Assembly (NCBI RefSeq): GCF_022637395.1
Contig: NZ_CP093337.1
Location: 1,038,001 to 1,102,000 of the forward strand
Reading direction: 5' to 3'
DNA from: Shinella sp. H4-D48
GTDB taxonomy: Bacteria; Pseudomonadota; Alphaproteobacteria; Rhizobiales; Rhizobiaceae
Length of the DNA stretch: 64,000 nt
Of this stretch, positions 1-9,884 are shown piece by piece. The notes under the pieces are model-generated. The model was given only the letters and a program-made list of their open reading frames with translations, made no database searches and had not been told where the DNA came from. Position numbers and translations under genes: made by a program. The first letter of the stretch is position 1, and the number at the start of each line of letters is the position of its first letter.

Positions 1-953
1 ATGAGAACGTCGATCACGGTGCGATCGGCGCGCTTGAAGCGCAGGGTGACCTCGCAGATGCCGCCGTCTTCCATTTGCGTGAGGTGGCGGCGGTCATAGC
101 TTTCGCGGCAGTCCTCGACGACGAAATCTGTGAAGGCACGACCGATCACAGCGTCGCGCGTGTAGCCGGTGGCCGTTAGCCAATAGTCGCTCACGGCGGT
201 GATGCGGCCTGTCGCATCGATGGAAAACAGCATGGCCGGGGTGAGATTGTAGATTTCCGTCGCCCGTGCATGGGCAAGCTTCAGCCCGGCTTCCTCGTGC
301 TCGAGCTTGCTCTGCATCTCGTTGAAGTTATGAGCGAGCGCGCCCATCTCGTCCTTCGATGTCCAGTCGACATGGTGGCGTGAGCCGAGGCGGCGTGTTG
401 CCTCTATCGCCGCCGTCAGGCGCATGAGCGGACGTATGATGGTGATCCGGTTGCCGATTATGGCGGCGGTGAAGAGCGTCGCGACGGCGAAGAAAAAGAT
501 GGCGAAGATCGCCATTTCGTCCCTGCTGAAGCGCGAAAGCAGGCCCTGCTTTTCCAGCCAGATTTCCGCCGTGCCGACCTTCTTGATGCCGTCGCTGGCC
601 CTGTAGAGAATGTCCGCGTTGACGATGGAACGGGTCTCTTCGGCCGCGGGCCGACCCACCGGCCGGCTGATGTCGATCATTTCGGCCGTGTCGCGCACGC
701 GCACGAAGTTGATGTCGGTATTGGCGTGCAGGGATGTGACAATCTGGGTAACGCTGTCCAGATCGAAATCCCACAGTGGCTTTCCGAGTGCCTGCACATT
801 GGCCCTGAGCAGGGCTTCGGTGCTTTCCGTTCGCTCGCGGGCGACACGGTCGGACGAGATGATGAGAAAGAGGACGAAAAGCGGCGCGACGAAAACCAGG
901 AGCGCACCGATAACGATGGCAATGAATCGGCTCTCCACCGAATGCATCTTCAT
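1..953 (-). CDS. Membrane HAMP/PAS signalling protein, C-terminus cut by window edge
   Basis: The reading frame is open from an ATG at 953 (a second ATG lies at 947) to the window edge with no stop. The visible protein has an N-terminal transmembrane helix, a periplasmic region containing LGKPLWDFD (common in periplasmic sensor domains of rhizobial GGDEF/EAL proteins), a second hydrophobic segment rich in FFF/IIG, a HAMP-like linker (IRPLMRLTAAIEA, then DEMGALAHNFNEM) and a PAS domain (IYNLTPAMLFSIDATGRI). The output domain lies outside the window: a diguanylate cyclase/phosphodiesterase, histidine kinase or chemoreceptor are all possible, and I lean towards GGDEF/EAL. The domain order is visible; the output type is inference. 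Confidence 0.8.
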   Translation of the reverse strand, partial: MKMHSVESRFIAIVIGALLVFVAPLFVLFLIISSDRVARERTESTEALLRANVQALGKPLWDFDLDSVTQIVTSLHANTDINFVRVRDTAEMIDISRPVGRPAAEETRSIVNADILYRASDGIKKVGTAEIWLEKQGLLSRFSRDEMAIFAIFFFAVATLFTAAIIGNRITIIRPLMRLTAAIEATRRLGSRHHVDWTSKDEMGALAHNFNEMQSKLEHEEAGLKLAHARATEIYNLTPAMLFSIDATGRITAVSDYWLTATGYTRDAVIGRAFTDFVVEDCRESYDRRHLTQMEDGGICEVTLRFKRADRTVIDVL

Positions 954-1117
954 GCCGGTTGCTCCCCCGCCGGTCCGCGAAGCTCGCCCGTTATATCTTT
1001 GGCTTTCCTCATGCCGATCAGCGTTTCATCAAAAACTTAAAGGTTGCTGAAATATTCGTTCGGAAAAGTGCTGATAATTCAAACCTGCCGTAGCGTGAGA
1101 GATGTTTGGGCCAAAGA

Positions 1118-1147
1118 AAAACCCCGCCTCCTTAGGAGACGGGGTTT
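1118..1147 (-). terminator. Intrinsic terminator of rplY
   Basis: AAACCCCG pairs with CGGGGTTT around a CCTCC/GGAG inner stem. Read on the minus strand, the hairpin follows the rplY stop codon by about 25 bases and ends in a run of T residues (GGGGTTTTTC). Confidence 0.85.
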
Positions 1148-1173
1148 CTGTAGGGGCTATTTCCGAGAAATGC

Positions 1174-1782
1174 TTATTCCTCGGTCGCTTCCACTTCTTC
1201 TTCCTCAACGCCGGCAGCCGGGACAGCGATCGTCGCGATCGTGAAGTCACGGTCGGTGATGACCGGGCTCGTGCCCTTCGGCAGCTTGATGTTGGAGATG
1301 TGGATGCCTTCGCCGACCTTGAGGCCGGTAAGGTCTGCCGTCAGGGAATCCGGAATGTTGCCGGCCAGAGCGTGCAGCTCGACAGCGTGGCGAACGATGT
1401 TCAGGACGCCGCCGGCCTTGATGCCCGGGGACTTCTCTTCATTGACGAAGTGAACCGGAACTTCAACGACGACGTGGGTGTTGCCCGAAACGCGCAGGAA
1501 GTCGACATGCATGGTGAAGTCGCGGACCGGATCGAGCTGGTAGTCCTTCGGGAGAACCTTGATCTTCTCGCCGTTGACGTCGATCGTGGCGACGGTCGTC
1601 TTGAAGCCGCCGGCGTAGATGCGCTGGGTGACTTCCTTCGTGGCGATGGCGATAGCGAGGGGGGCCTGCTTCTCACCGTAGATGACTGCCGGAATGAGAC
1701 CGTTGCGGCGAAGTTCACGAGAGGACCCCTTACCAACCCGTTCGCGCGTTTCGGCCTTAAGCTCGTAGGTATCGTTGCTCAT
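1174..1782 (-). CDS. rplY: 50S ribosomal protein L25 / general stress protein Ctc
   Basis: This 202-residue protein matches the long, two-domain (Ctc-type) L25 of alphaproteobacteria. The N-terminal 5S rRNA-binding domain starts with [20 protein letters not shown] and contains GLIPAVIYG. The C-terminal beta domain follows from about residue 95 ([13 protein letters not shown]), and the tail is acidic ([10 protein letters not shown]). L25 binds 5S rRNA in the central protuberance of the large ribosomal subunit. The ATG at 1782 is preferred over one at 1797 because AAAGG lies 7 bases upstream and homologues start with MS-x-D-x-YELKAE. The gene stands alone with its own terminator; in many rhizobia pth follows, but not here. 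Confidence 0.95.
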   Translation of the reverse strand: MSNDTYELKAETRERVGKGSSRELRRNGLIPAVIYGEKQAPLAIAIATKEVTQRIYAGGFKTTVATIDVNGEKIKVLPKDYQLDPVRDFTMHVDFLRVSGNTHVVVEVPVHFVNEEKSPGIKAGGVLNIVRHAVELHALAGNIPDSLTADLTGLKVGEGIHISNIKLPKGTSPVITDRDFTIATIAVPAAGVEEEEVEATEE

Positions 1783-2009
1783 GGCAAAACCTTTCATATG
1801 TTACTGGAGAGTTTTCCCCGGCAGGCGTCTTCACCGGCCGCGCAAAACTTGAGGATTTCGTGAAAGCCTCATCCGCGTTGCCTCCAAGGGTGTCTACGCG
1901 GACGGGGGCTCGATAAACGAGAATCCCCGGAAATGCAAGGCCGCGACCGGATTGACACATCGCCGCGGTATATGGAAGTTCCGCCCAGCTCGTTTTTGGC
2001 AAGGAGACC

Positions 2010-3470
2010 ATGATGATAAGACAGACCCTGATGGCTTCGGCCGCTGTTGCACTCGTTTGTGCAGGCACGGTCCATGCCCAGGAGGTTTCGGTATCCGAGG
2101 CCGCAAACATCCAGAAGCGCCTGACGCATTACCTGCCGAAGGACCTGGTCGATGCCGGCATGGTCACGGTCCGGGCCGCGACGTCTTTCTATGAATTGCG
2201 CTTCGATCCCGCGCCGCTGCTGGCAAAGGCGAAGAGCGGGGCGGTGAAGATCGAAGGCCTGAAGCCGATGACCTCTTATCTGCGGCCCATGCCGGAGGGG
2301 ACCTATCGCATCGAGTCGAACGACAGCCTCGACATCAAGGGCACGCTCGACACCCCTGCGGACAAGGCAACCTCCTTCTCCTATGTGATCGATTCCATTA
2401 AGCTCGACGGGATCTACGATCCCGAGATCCTCTACTTCACCTCGGCCGACTGGTCCGCCAGCAAGATCGCCTTCTCCAGCGTGACGCCCAGGGAAAGCAT
2501 TTCGGCGAGCTTCGGCCAGTCGGTGATGTCGATCGCGGCGGAGAAGAAGGGTGCCGATACCCTCGACATTTCCACGACGGGCGTCATGCAGGCCTTTGCG
2601 GAGACTATTACCAGCAAGGATTCCGGCAAGGTGGATATCAGCGCCGACAAGGTGGATATCGACGTCAGCATGGACGGCGCACGTTACAAGACGTTGCAGG
2701 ACCTTGTCTTCCTTATCCTCGACAACATCGACAAGCCTCTTCTCGATCCGCCGGAAATCGCGCGCCTCAAGCAGCTCCTTCGCAATTCCCTTCCAGTCTT
2801 CGACAACCTGAAGGAGACGATCCGGGCCTCCAACGTCACCATCGGCACGGACAAGGGGACGTTCGGAGCTGACGGCCTCGTTTACAATATCGACATGAAC
2901 GGGGTCGCCCATTCCACGCGCGTCGGCTTCGGCATCGATATCGACAAGCCGAGGCTGCCTGCCGGTGTGGTGCCGGCGGCTTTCGAAAGCGCGGTGCCGG
3001 AGCACGCGACCTTCAAGATGGCCGTTGCCAATCTCGACCTCGCCGGCGCCGTTACCTACATGCTCGACCATGGCGACTTTTCCAAAAAGGAACCGCTGAC
3101 CGAGGAGCAGAGCGCCGAACTTGGCCGTATCGTGCTGCCTGGCGGCATGATGACGTTCGAGCTCGAGGATGTCTCGGCCGTTTCCCCGATTTATGACGTG
3201 CGCCTCACCGGCACGATGCAGGTCCATATCGAGGACAAGGACCGCCGCAGGGCCGACCTGACACTGACGATGCGCAAATTCGACGAGACGGTCGCCTATC
3301 TGCAGAAGAACGCCACAGTGGTTCCGGAATTCGGTCAGGCTTCCTTCGGGCTTCTGATGATGAAGGGTCTCGCGCGCGATGCGGGTGACGGGGCGCAGGC
3401 CTGGGACGTCACGGTCGGCGAGGACGGCAAGGTGCTGATCAACGGCCGCCCGTTGCCGTTCCAGCCATAA
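2010..3470 (+). CDS. Secreted/periplasmic protein of unknown function
   Basis: A 486-residue protein with a clear Sec signal peptide (hydrophobic core ASAAVALVCAG, probable cleavage after VHA at about residue 23). The mature part has no further membrane segment, is rich in charged residues and beta-prone stretches, and shows repeated DxSADKVDI-like motifs around residues 208-225. It resembles the large periplasmic DUF2125-type proteins of alphaproteobacteria in length and layout, but I cannot confirm the family. AAGGAG lies 6 bases before the ATG. It ends exactly where the convergent benE-like gene ends, with no bases between the two stop codons. Function unknown. Confidence 0.75.
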   Translation: MMIRQTLMASAAVALVCAGTVHAQEVSVSEAANIQKRLTHYLPKDLVDAGMVTVRAATSFYELRFDPAPLLAKAKSGAVKIEGLKPMTSYLRPMPEGTYRIESNDSLDIKGTLDTPADKATSFSYVIDSIKLDGIYDPEILYFTSADWSASKIAFSSVTPRESISASFGQSVMSIAAEKKGADTLDISTTGVMQAFAETITSKDSGKVDISADKVDIDVSMDGARYKTLQDLVFLILDNIDKPLLDPPEIARLKQLLRNSLPVFDNLKETIRASNVTIGTDKGTFGADGLVYNIDMNGVAHSTRVGFGIDIDKPRLPAGVVPAAFESAVPEHATFKMAVANLDLAGAVTYMLDHGDFSKKEPLTEEQSAELGRIVLPGGMMTFELEDVSAVSPIYDVRLTGTMQVHIEDKDRRRADLTLTMRKFDETVAYLQKNATVVPEFGQASFGLLMMKGLARDAGDGAQAWDVTVGEDGKVLINGRPLPFQP

Positions 3471-4655
3471 TCAGCGCCGGCGTCGGGCTGTGACATGGGC
3501 GAGGCCAAGCATCAGCCCGCCCGCAAGCAGCCCCCAGAACGCGCCGGAAATGCCGAGAAACGAAACCCCGGAGGCGGTGACCAGGAACGTCACCGCCGCG
3601 GCTTCGCGGCCCTCGGGCTCTCGGAACGCATTCAGTGCTGAGGCGGCAAAGGCGCTGATCAGCGCAAGGCCGGCGACGGCCTGGATGAGGATCGGCGGGG
3701 CGAGGGCTACGAAGGCCGTAACCGCACCGGCCGCAAGCCCGAAGATCACATAGAAGATGCCGGCATTGATCGCCGCCCAGTAGCGCCTGGCCGGGTCGGG
3801 ATGTGCATCGCTGCCCGCGCACATGGCGGCGGTGATGGCGGCAAGATTGACGGCATGGCCGCCGAAGGGGGCGGAAAGCAACGAGAACGCGCCCGTCACG
3901 GCAAAGAGCGGCCCCGGCTTCGGCTCATAGCCATTGACCTTCAGCACGGCGATGCCGGGAATGTTCTGCGATGCCATGGTGACGATGAAGAGCGGCAGGG
4001 CGATGCCCACCAGCCCCGCCATGGTGAAGGACGGCGCGACGAGTTCGGGTTGCGGCAGCAGCGATGCGGCAAGACCGCTGAAAGCACCGTCGGGAATGTC
4101 GACGCCGAAGGCCAGCACCGCGATGAAGGCGAGGAGGGCAGCCGGCACGGCGTAAAGCCTGTTGATGCTGCCGACGATCGCCCAGGCGAGCACGATCGGC
4201 AGGCCGAGCAGCGGATTAAAAGCGATGGCCTTCACCGGCGCGAAGCACAGGCCGATCAGCACGCCCGCCAGCATCGCATTGGCGAGCGTCGCGGGAATGG
4301 CGGCGACCATGCGCCCGAGCGGTTTCCACAGGCCGGCAATCACGATCAGCAATGCGCAGATGAGGAAGCCGCCCACCGCCGTCGAAAAGCCGCCTTCGAC
4401 GGCGCCGGAGGTGGCGAGCAATGCCGCGCCCGGCGTCGACCAGGCGATCGAGACGGGAAGCCGTGTCGCGACGCTCAGCACGATGGCGCAGAGCCCCATC
4501 GAGACGGAAAGCGCCATCAGGCCGGAGGCGGCCTGCGCCTCGCTGGCGCCGACCCCCGTCAGGCCGTGCAGCACAACGGCGAAGGAACTGGCGAAACCGA
4601 CAAAGGTGGTGAGCAGGCCCATGAACAGGGCTTGGGCGGAAAAGTCGCGGAACAT
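3471..4655 (-). CDS. benE: BenE-family benzoate/H+ symporter-like transporter
   Basis: About 394 residues with roughly 11-12 hydrophobic segments. Family signatures include LLTTFVGFASSFAVVLHGL near the start, SIAWSTPGAALLA around residue 75, an IVTMASQNIPG segment and PFGGHAVNLAAITAAMCAG in the second half. BenE proteins import benzoate or related carboxylates across the inner membrane; the substrate here is not certain. I place the start at the ATG at 4655, which matches the family N-terminus. An upstream ATG at 4751 has a better GAAGG site and would add 32 residues, so the start is open. The gene is divergent from a GAF-Fis regulator, which may control it as well as the downstream aldehyde dehydrogenase. 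Confidence 0.85.
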   Translation of the reverse strand: MFRDFSAQALFMGLLTTFVGFASSFAVVLHGLTGVGASEAQAASGLMALSVSMGLCAIVLSVATRLPVSIAWSTPGAALLATSGAVEGGFSTAVGGFLICALLIVIAGLWKPLGRMVAAIPATLANAMLAGVLIGLCFAPVKAIAFNPLLGLPIVLAWAIVGSINRLYAVPAALLAFIAVLAFGVDIPDGAFSGLAASLLPQPELVAPSFTMAGLVGIALPLFIVTMASQNIPGIAVLKVNGYEPKPGPLFAVTGAFSLLSAPFGGHAVNLAAITAAMCAGSDAHPDPARRYWAAINAGIFYVIFGLAAGAVTAFVALAPPILIQAVAGLALISAFAASALNAFREPEGREAAAVTFLVTASGVSFLGISGAFWGLLAGGLMLGLAHVTARRRR

Positions 4656-4855
4656 GGCAGGATCGATGCTGGAAAAGGATATGCACTCGTAACAGGCGGC
4701 GTGACGGTTGGAAACAGCCTTGTTGTGCGGCCCCGCGCTGCCCATATCCATGTTGAACCTTCGTCCCGCTGGACCTTTCGCCGCAAACGGTTCTATAGTT
4801 CGCGGCACTGTACTCCAGTGCGACGATCGGTCGGAAGCTTTCGGGAGGAGAGCGG

Positions 4856-5815
4856 ATGCCTGTGCGTTTCGATCACGCGGATCATGTCCAGACGGTGGTG
4901 GCCCATGCCTCGGCCGCGGCGAATTCACCCGTTGCGGCCTCCTGGCGGCGATGCCTGACGCTGCACGGCCTGTCACCGGAAGAAGCGCGCGTTCCCTGGC
5001 GGCTGACCGAAGGCGAGTTCCGGCAGGCCCGGACCCGCTCCAGCGATCTCATCGAGGAGGCGCGCGGCGAAATCGACCGTCTGTTCGCCACCGTCGGCAA
5101 GGCCGGCTGCTGCCTGCTTCTCACCGACGAGAACGGCATTGCACTGGAACGGCGTGGCGCTGCCGGCGATGACCGCGATTTCCGCGGGGTCGGCCTGTGG
5201 TCCGGCACGGTGTGGAGCGAGGCGAGCGTCGGCACGAACGGCATCGGCACGGCGCTTGCCGACGAGCGCGCGGTCCTTATCCTGCGCGACCAGCATTTCC
5301 TGTCGCAGAACACGCGGCTTTCCTGCACCACGGCGCCGATCCGCGACCATACCGGCCGCATTGCTGCGGCCATCGATATTTCCACCTGCCGCGACGATGC
5401 CAACGAGATGACCATGTCGATCCTCTCGCAGGCGGTTCGCGATGCCGCGGCGCGCATCGAGGCCGGGCTTTTCCGGCGCGCCTTCTCTGCAGCCCGCATC
5501 CTGCTCGTGCCCGTGGAGGGCAGGGCCTCGCCGGCTCTACTGGCCGTCGACCGGGACGATCTGGTGCTCGGCGCAACACGTGCGGCACGGCAGGTGCTCG
5601 GTCTGGACGACCGGCGCATCGCCACCGGCATCGCCGCCTCCGACCTCCTGAAGGAGGATCGCGTGGAGGAGGGCCGGGATCTCGACGACGCCGAGCGCGC
5701 TGCGCTGCGCCGCGTGCTGACGCGTGCCGGCGGCAATGTCAGCCACGCGGCCGATCTGCTCGGCATCAGCCGGGCAACGCTCTATCGCAAGATGAAGAAG
5801 CTCTCGATCAACTGA
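4856..5815 (+). CDS. GAF-Fis transcriptional regulator (AcoR-like, without AAA+ domain)
   Basis: This 319-residue regulator has an N-terminal segment with SWRRCLTLHGL, typical of AcoR-type activators, a GAF sensor domain (about residues 75-180; GLWSGTVWSEASVGTNGIGTAL is a hallmark) and a C-terminal Fis-type helix-turn-helix (AGGNVSHAADLLGISRATLYRKMKKL). The central sigma54-activating AAA+ domain of true AcoR proteins, with its GAFTGA loop, is absent, so it should not act with sigma54. GAGGAG precedes the ATG. A 6-bp inverted repeat (GCACTG-TACTC-CAGTGC, 4805-4821) lies about 35 bases upstream and could be an autoregulatory site. Its place beside an aldehyde dehydrogenase suggests it senses an alcohol, aldehyde or related metabolite. 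Confidence 0.85.
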   Translation: MPVRFDHADHVQTVVAHASAAANSPVAASWRRCLTLHGLSPEEARVPWRLTEGEFRQARTRSSDLIEEARGEIDRLFATVGKAGCCLLLTDENGIALERRGAAGDDRDFRGVGLWSGTVWSEASVGTNGIGTALADERAVLILRDQHFLSQNTRLSCTTAPIRDHTGRIAAAIDISTCRDDANEMTMSILSQAVRDAAARIEAGLFRRAFSAARILLVPVEGRASPALLAVDRDDLVLGATRAARQVLGLDDRRIATGIAASDLLKEDRVEEGRDLDDAERAALRRVLTRAGGNVSHAADLLGISRATLYRKMKKLSIN

Positions 5816-5848
5816 TGCTGCGGCGCAGCACAGCCTGCCGCGTCGCCC

Positions 5849-5866
5849 TGTCTCAATTCTGAAACA
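5849..5866. promoter_or_regulatory. Candidate operator upstream of the aldehyde dehydrogenase gene
   Basis: TGTCTCA-ATTC-TGAAACA is an inverted repeat with six of seven arm positions matching (TGTyTCA / TGArACA). It lies about 100 bases before the aldehyde dehydrogenase start and 34 bases after the GAF-Fis regulator stop. Spaced palindromes of this kind are normal binding sites for dimeric Fis-type activators. The binding protein is inferred from position only. Confidence 0.5.
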
Positions 5867-5965
5867 GTCGCGCCGGCCATCGCCCTCGTCGCCCTATCGC
5901 AAAAGGGCAAAGCACCGCACCATTCCTCCCACGGCCCATCCGGGCTCTTCATGGGAGGAATGACA

Positions 5966-7474
<1,509 letters not shown>

Positions 7475-7484
7475 GCCGCCGATA

Positions 7485-7580
7485 ACCTTCTCCTACCCCC
7501 CGGAGAAGGTGACCGCAGGGCAGGGCGCATTCTCCGTGACCTGCCTCCTCCCTCTCTCCGGTCTCCGGGGGGAGGGAAAC
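7485..7580. repeat. Cluster of three hairpins between aldehyde dehydrogenase and DUF779 genes
   Basis: ACCTTCTCC pairs with GGAGAAGGT (7485-7510), then GGCAGG with CCTGCC, then CCTCCC...CCGG with CCGG...GGAGGG up to about 7578. The sequence resembles rhizobial intergenic mosaic (RIME-like) palindromic elements. It sits within a probable operon, where such hairpins often adjust mRNA stability between genes. Membership of a genome-wide repeat family cannot be shown from one window. Confidence 0.45.
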
Positions 7581-7598
7581 CTGTTTCGGGAGGCTGCG

Positions 7599-7982
7599 AT
7601 GCCAGACGTGCCAGAAGCCGTGACGGAGCCGCGGGTCGTTGCGACCGATGCGGCGCTTGCGCTCATCAGGGAAATCCAGACGGATTATCCCGATATACTC
7701 TTCCACCAGTCGGGCGGCTGCTGCGACGGCTCGTCCCCCATGTGCTATCCGGCGGACGATTACATCGTCGGTGACCGCGACGTGAAGCTCGGGGAAATCG
7801 GCGGCGTGCCGGTCTATATCAGCGAGAGCCAGTTCGACGTGTGGAAGCACACGCAGCTCATCATCGATGTCGTGCCGGGGCGCGGCGGGATGTTTTCGCT
7901 CGATAACGGAAGGGAAAAGCGCTTTCTCACCCGCTCGCGCCTGTTCGGCGGTGGCGAGGCCTGCCCGCTTCCGCCGCGATAG
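7599..7982 (+). CDS. DUF779 domain-containing protein
   Basis: A 127-residue protein with the DUF779 signature FHQSGGCCDGSSPMCYP near residues 35-50, a cysteine-rich turn that may bind metal. Family members are found beside acetaldehyde dehydrogenase genes across proteobacteria and actinobacteria; no reaction is established. GGGAGG at 7588-7593 fixes the ATG at 7599. It lies 124 bases after the aldehyde dehydrogenase stop, separated by hairpins, so it is probably co-transcribed but may be expressed at a different level. Confidence 0.88.
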   Translation: MPDVPEAVTEPRVVATDAALALIREIQTDYPDILFHQSGGCCDGSSPMCYPADDYIVGDRDVKLGEIGGVPVYISESQFDVWKHTQLIIDVVPGRGGMFSLDNGREKRFLTRSRLFGGGEACPLPPR

Positions 7983-7994
7983 GGCGCAAAAAAA

Positions 7995-8015
7995 GCCCCG
8001 CCTTGCGGGCGGGGC
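7995..8015 (-). terminator. Terminator shared by convergent genes
   Basis: GCCCCGCC-TTGC-GGGCGGGGC with seven A residues on its left side. On the minus strand the hairpin is followed by a T run, so it ends the Kazal lipoprotein transcript. The bare stem may also help stop transcription from the DUF779 side. Confidence 0.85.
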
Positions 8016-8037
8016 GTGCAGTTACGTCAGGCCGTGA

Positions 8038-8685
8038 TCAGTAGGCCTGGCATTCGCCGGGCCGGACCACGCGATAGCCCGCGGCATCGGCCGAGCAGGA
8101 ATTGCCAAAGGTCTTCAGGTCACGGCCGCGCTGGGCGCAGACCGGATTGTATTCCATTGTGCACATGCGCTGGCCGCCACCGCTGCCGCCGCCGGCCCAG
8201 TCGTCGTCACGGTCACGGTCGCGGCCCGGACGATCGCGTCCGCCACCACCCCACTGGTTGTCCGGTCGGCCGGCCCGGCACTCGCCGCGGCCCATGATGT
8301 CATAGCCGCTCTTGCGCGCCTCGCAGGCGTTGGCGAAGGTCTGGCGGTCACGCCCTCGCGTGCCGCAGACCGGCGCATATTCGCGTGTGCAGGCACGATC
8401 TGGATTCGGATAGGGCTCCGGGCGGCCGCCATCTCGCCGGCACTCGCCGGGGCCGGCGACGCGGTAGCCGCTTTCGCGGGCTTCGCAGGCGTTGGCGAAG
8501 GTCTGGAGATCGCCGCCGCGCGCGCCGCAGACCGGGCGGTACTCACGCGTGCAGGCCTGCGGGCCGGGGCGGTAACCGCCGCCGCCCTGATCGACCTCGA
8601 CCTGGCAGGCTGCGAGCGTGCCGGCCGCGAGAAGGATGGCGATGCGACCGGCAAGCCGGCGTAGGAAAGGCGACGTCACGTTCAT
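8038..8685 (-). CDS. Lipoprotein with three Kazal-type protease-inhibitor repeats
   Basis: The 215-residue protein begins with a lipoprotein signal (hydrophobic core, then LAAC with the lipid-carrying cysteine at about residue 27). Three Kazal-like units follow, each with C-T-x-E-Y-x-P-V-C and T-F-x-N-x-C plus a closing G-E-C (starting near residues 44, 97 and 172). Units one and two are nearly identical in the middle (QTFANACEAR). A glycine/aspartate/arginine-rich linker separates units two and three. Kazal domains block serine proteases by a substrate-like loop; bacterial ones are little studied. A role in guarding the envelope against host or predator proteases is inference. Two inverted GGAGGA-type bases precede the ATG. 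Confidence 0.85.
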   Translation of the reverse strand: MNVTSPFLRRLAGRIAILLAAGTLAACQVEVDQGGGGYRPGPQACTREYRPVCGARGGDLQTFANACEARESGYRVAGPGECRRDGGRPEPYPNPDRACTREYAPVCGTRGRDRQTFANACEARKSGYDIMGRGECRAGRPDNQWGGGGRDRPGRDRDRDDDWAGGGSGGGQRMCTMEYNPVCAQRGRDLKTFGNSCSADAAGYRVVRPGECQAY

Positions 8686-8769
8686 GGACTCCTCCTGTGA
8701 GACTGATGGAACCTAGCGCAGATTCGATGGGCGCAACATCGGGATCTGCGCGGAAAGACGCCGGAGACG

Positions 8770-8803
8770 AAAAAGCCTGCGCAACCGGTGCCGGTGCGCA
8801 GGC
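8770..8803 (-). terminator. Intrinsic terminator of prs
   Basis: GCCTGCGCA...TGCGCAGGC (8775-8803) with a CCGG-containing centre forms a long stem. On the minus strand it is followed by TTTTTC, 24 bases after the prs stop. Confidence 0.88.
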
Positions 8804-8826
8804 CTGAATGGGAGAAGGGAGCCGTA

Positions 8827-9759
8827 TCAGTCGAACAGGCTGGAAACGGATTCTTCCGCGCTCGTGCGGTTGATCGCCTCGCCGAGCAGGTTTGCGGTCG
8901 AGATGACGCGGATATTGTGCGCGGACTGCACGGCCGTGGTCGGCTGGATCGTGTCGGTGATCACAAGCTCCTTGAGCTTGGAGGACGTGACGCGGGCTAC
9001 CGCGCCGCCCGAGAGCACGCCATGCGTGATATAGGCGGTGACGCTGGTCGCGCCGTTCTTCAGCAGTGCTTCGGCCGCGTTGCAGAGCGTGCCGCCGGAA
9101 TCGACGATGTCGTCGATCAGCAGGCAATCCTTGCCGGAGACATCGCCAATGACGTTCATAACTTCGGATTCACCCGGGCGGTCGCGGCGCTTGTCGACGA
9201 TGGCAAGCAGACAGTCGAGGCGCTTGGCGAGCGCACGGGCGCGCACCACGCCGCCAACGTCCGGCGAAACGACCATGACGTTTTCGAGGTTGTAGTTTTC
9301 CTTCACGTCGCGCGCCAGGATCGGCACGGCGTAGAGGTTGTCGGTCGGGATATCGAAGAAGCCCTGGATCTGGCCGGCATGCAGGTCAAGCGTCAGCACG
9401 CGGTCGGCGCCGGCTTCGGTGATCAGGTTGGCGACGAGTTTGGCGGAGATCGGCGTGCGCGGACCCGGTTTACGGTCCTGGCGGGCATAGCCGAAATAGG
9501 GGATCACGGCCGTGATGCGGCGCGCCGAAGAGCGGCGCATGGCATCGATCATGATCAGCAGTTCCATGAGGTGGTCGTTGGTCGGGAAGGAGGTGGACTG
9601 GACGACGAAGACGTCCTCGCCGCGCACATTCTCCTGGATTTCAACGAAGATTTCCTGGTCTGCGAAGCGTCTGACCGTCGCGCGGCCAAGCGGAACATTC
9701 AGATAATTGCAGATCGCTTCGGCCAGAAGCCGGTTCGAATTGCCCGCGAAAACCTTCAT
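8827..9759 (-). CDS. prs: Ribose-phosphate pyrophosphokinase (PRPP synthetase)
   Basis: The 310-residue enzyme transfers diphosphate from ATP to ribose 5-phosphate, making PRPP for purine, pyrimidine, histidine, tryptophan and NAD synthesis. Length and motifs are those of class I enzymes: [20 protein letters not shown], the flexible loop region [10 protein letters not shown], the metal-binding [14 protein letters not shown] and the PRPP-binding loop [13 protein letters not shown]. The start gives the standard [10 protein letters not shown]-terminus. It is the last gene of a long minus-strand run; 125 bases separate it from the lipoprotein gene upstream, so it probably has its own promoter. 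Confidence 0.97.
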   Translation of the reverse strand: MKVFAGNSNRLLAEAICNYLNVPLGRATVRRFADQEIFVEIQENVRGEDVFVVQSTSFPTNDHLMELLIMIDAMRRSSARRITAVIPYFGYARQDRKPGPRTPISAKLVANLITEAGADRVLTLDLHAGQIQGFFDIPTDNLYAVPILARDVKENYNLENVMVVSPDVGGVVRARALAKRLDCLLAIVDKRRDRPGESEVMNVIGDVSGKDCLLIDDIVDSGGTLCNAAEALLKNGATSVTAYITHGVLSGGAVARVTSSKLKELVITDTIQPTTAVQSAHNIRVISTANLLGEAINRTSAEESVSSLFD

Positions 9760-9884
9760 TTATGGTCCGCCTGTTATTCTGCTGATGGGGGGCCTTTAAG
9801 CGGCAAAAACTGCGAATGCAAGGGCCTAGGGCGCTTGGAAAAGCGATTCTTCGCATTTCGCTGTGATTTACCGTTTCGAGGGTC

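Noticed and set aside
1869-3227. Long minus-strand open frame antisense to the secreted protein gene at 2010-3470
   Set aside because: The plus-strand frame has a clean signal peptide and ribosome-binding site; the antisense frame is His/Arg-rich with no motif.
4656-4976. N-terminal extension of the BenE-type protein by up to 107 residues
   Set aside because: The added residues are not membrane-like and overlap the divergent regulator; only a 32-residue extension from 4751 remains possible.
5816-5965. Search for a sigma54 (-24/-12) promoter before the aldehyde dehydrogenase
   Set aside because: No GG-N10-GC element at a fitting position was seen, consistent with the regulator lacking an AAA+ domain.
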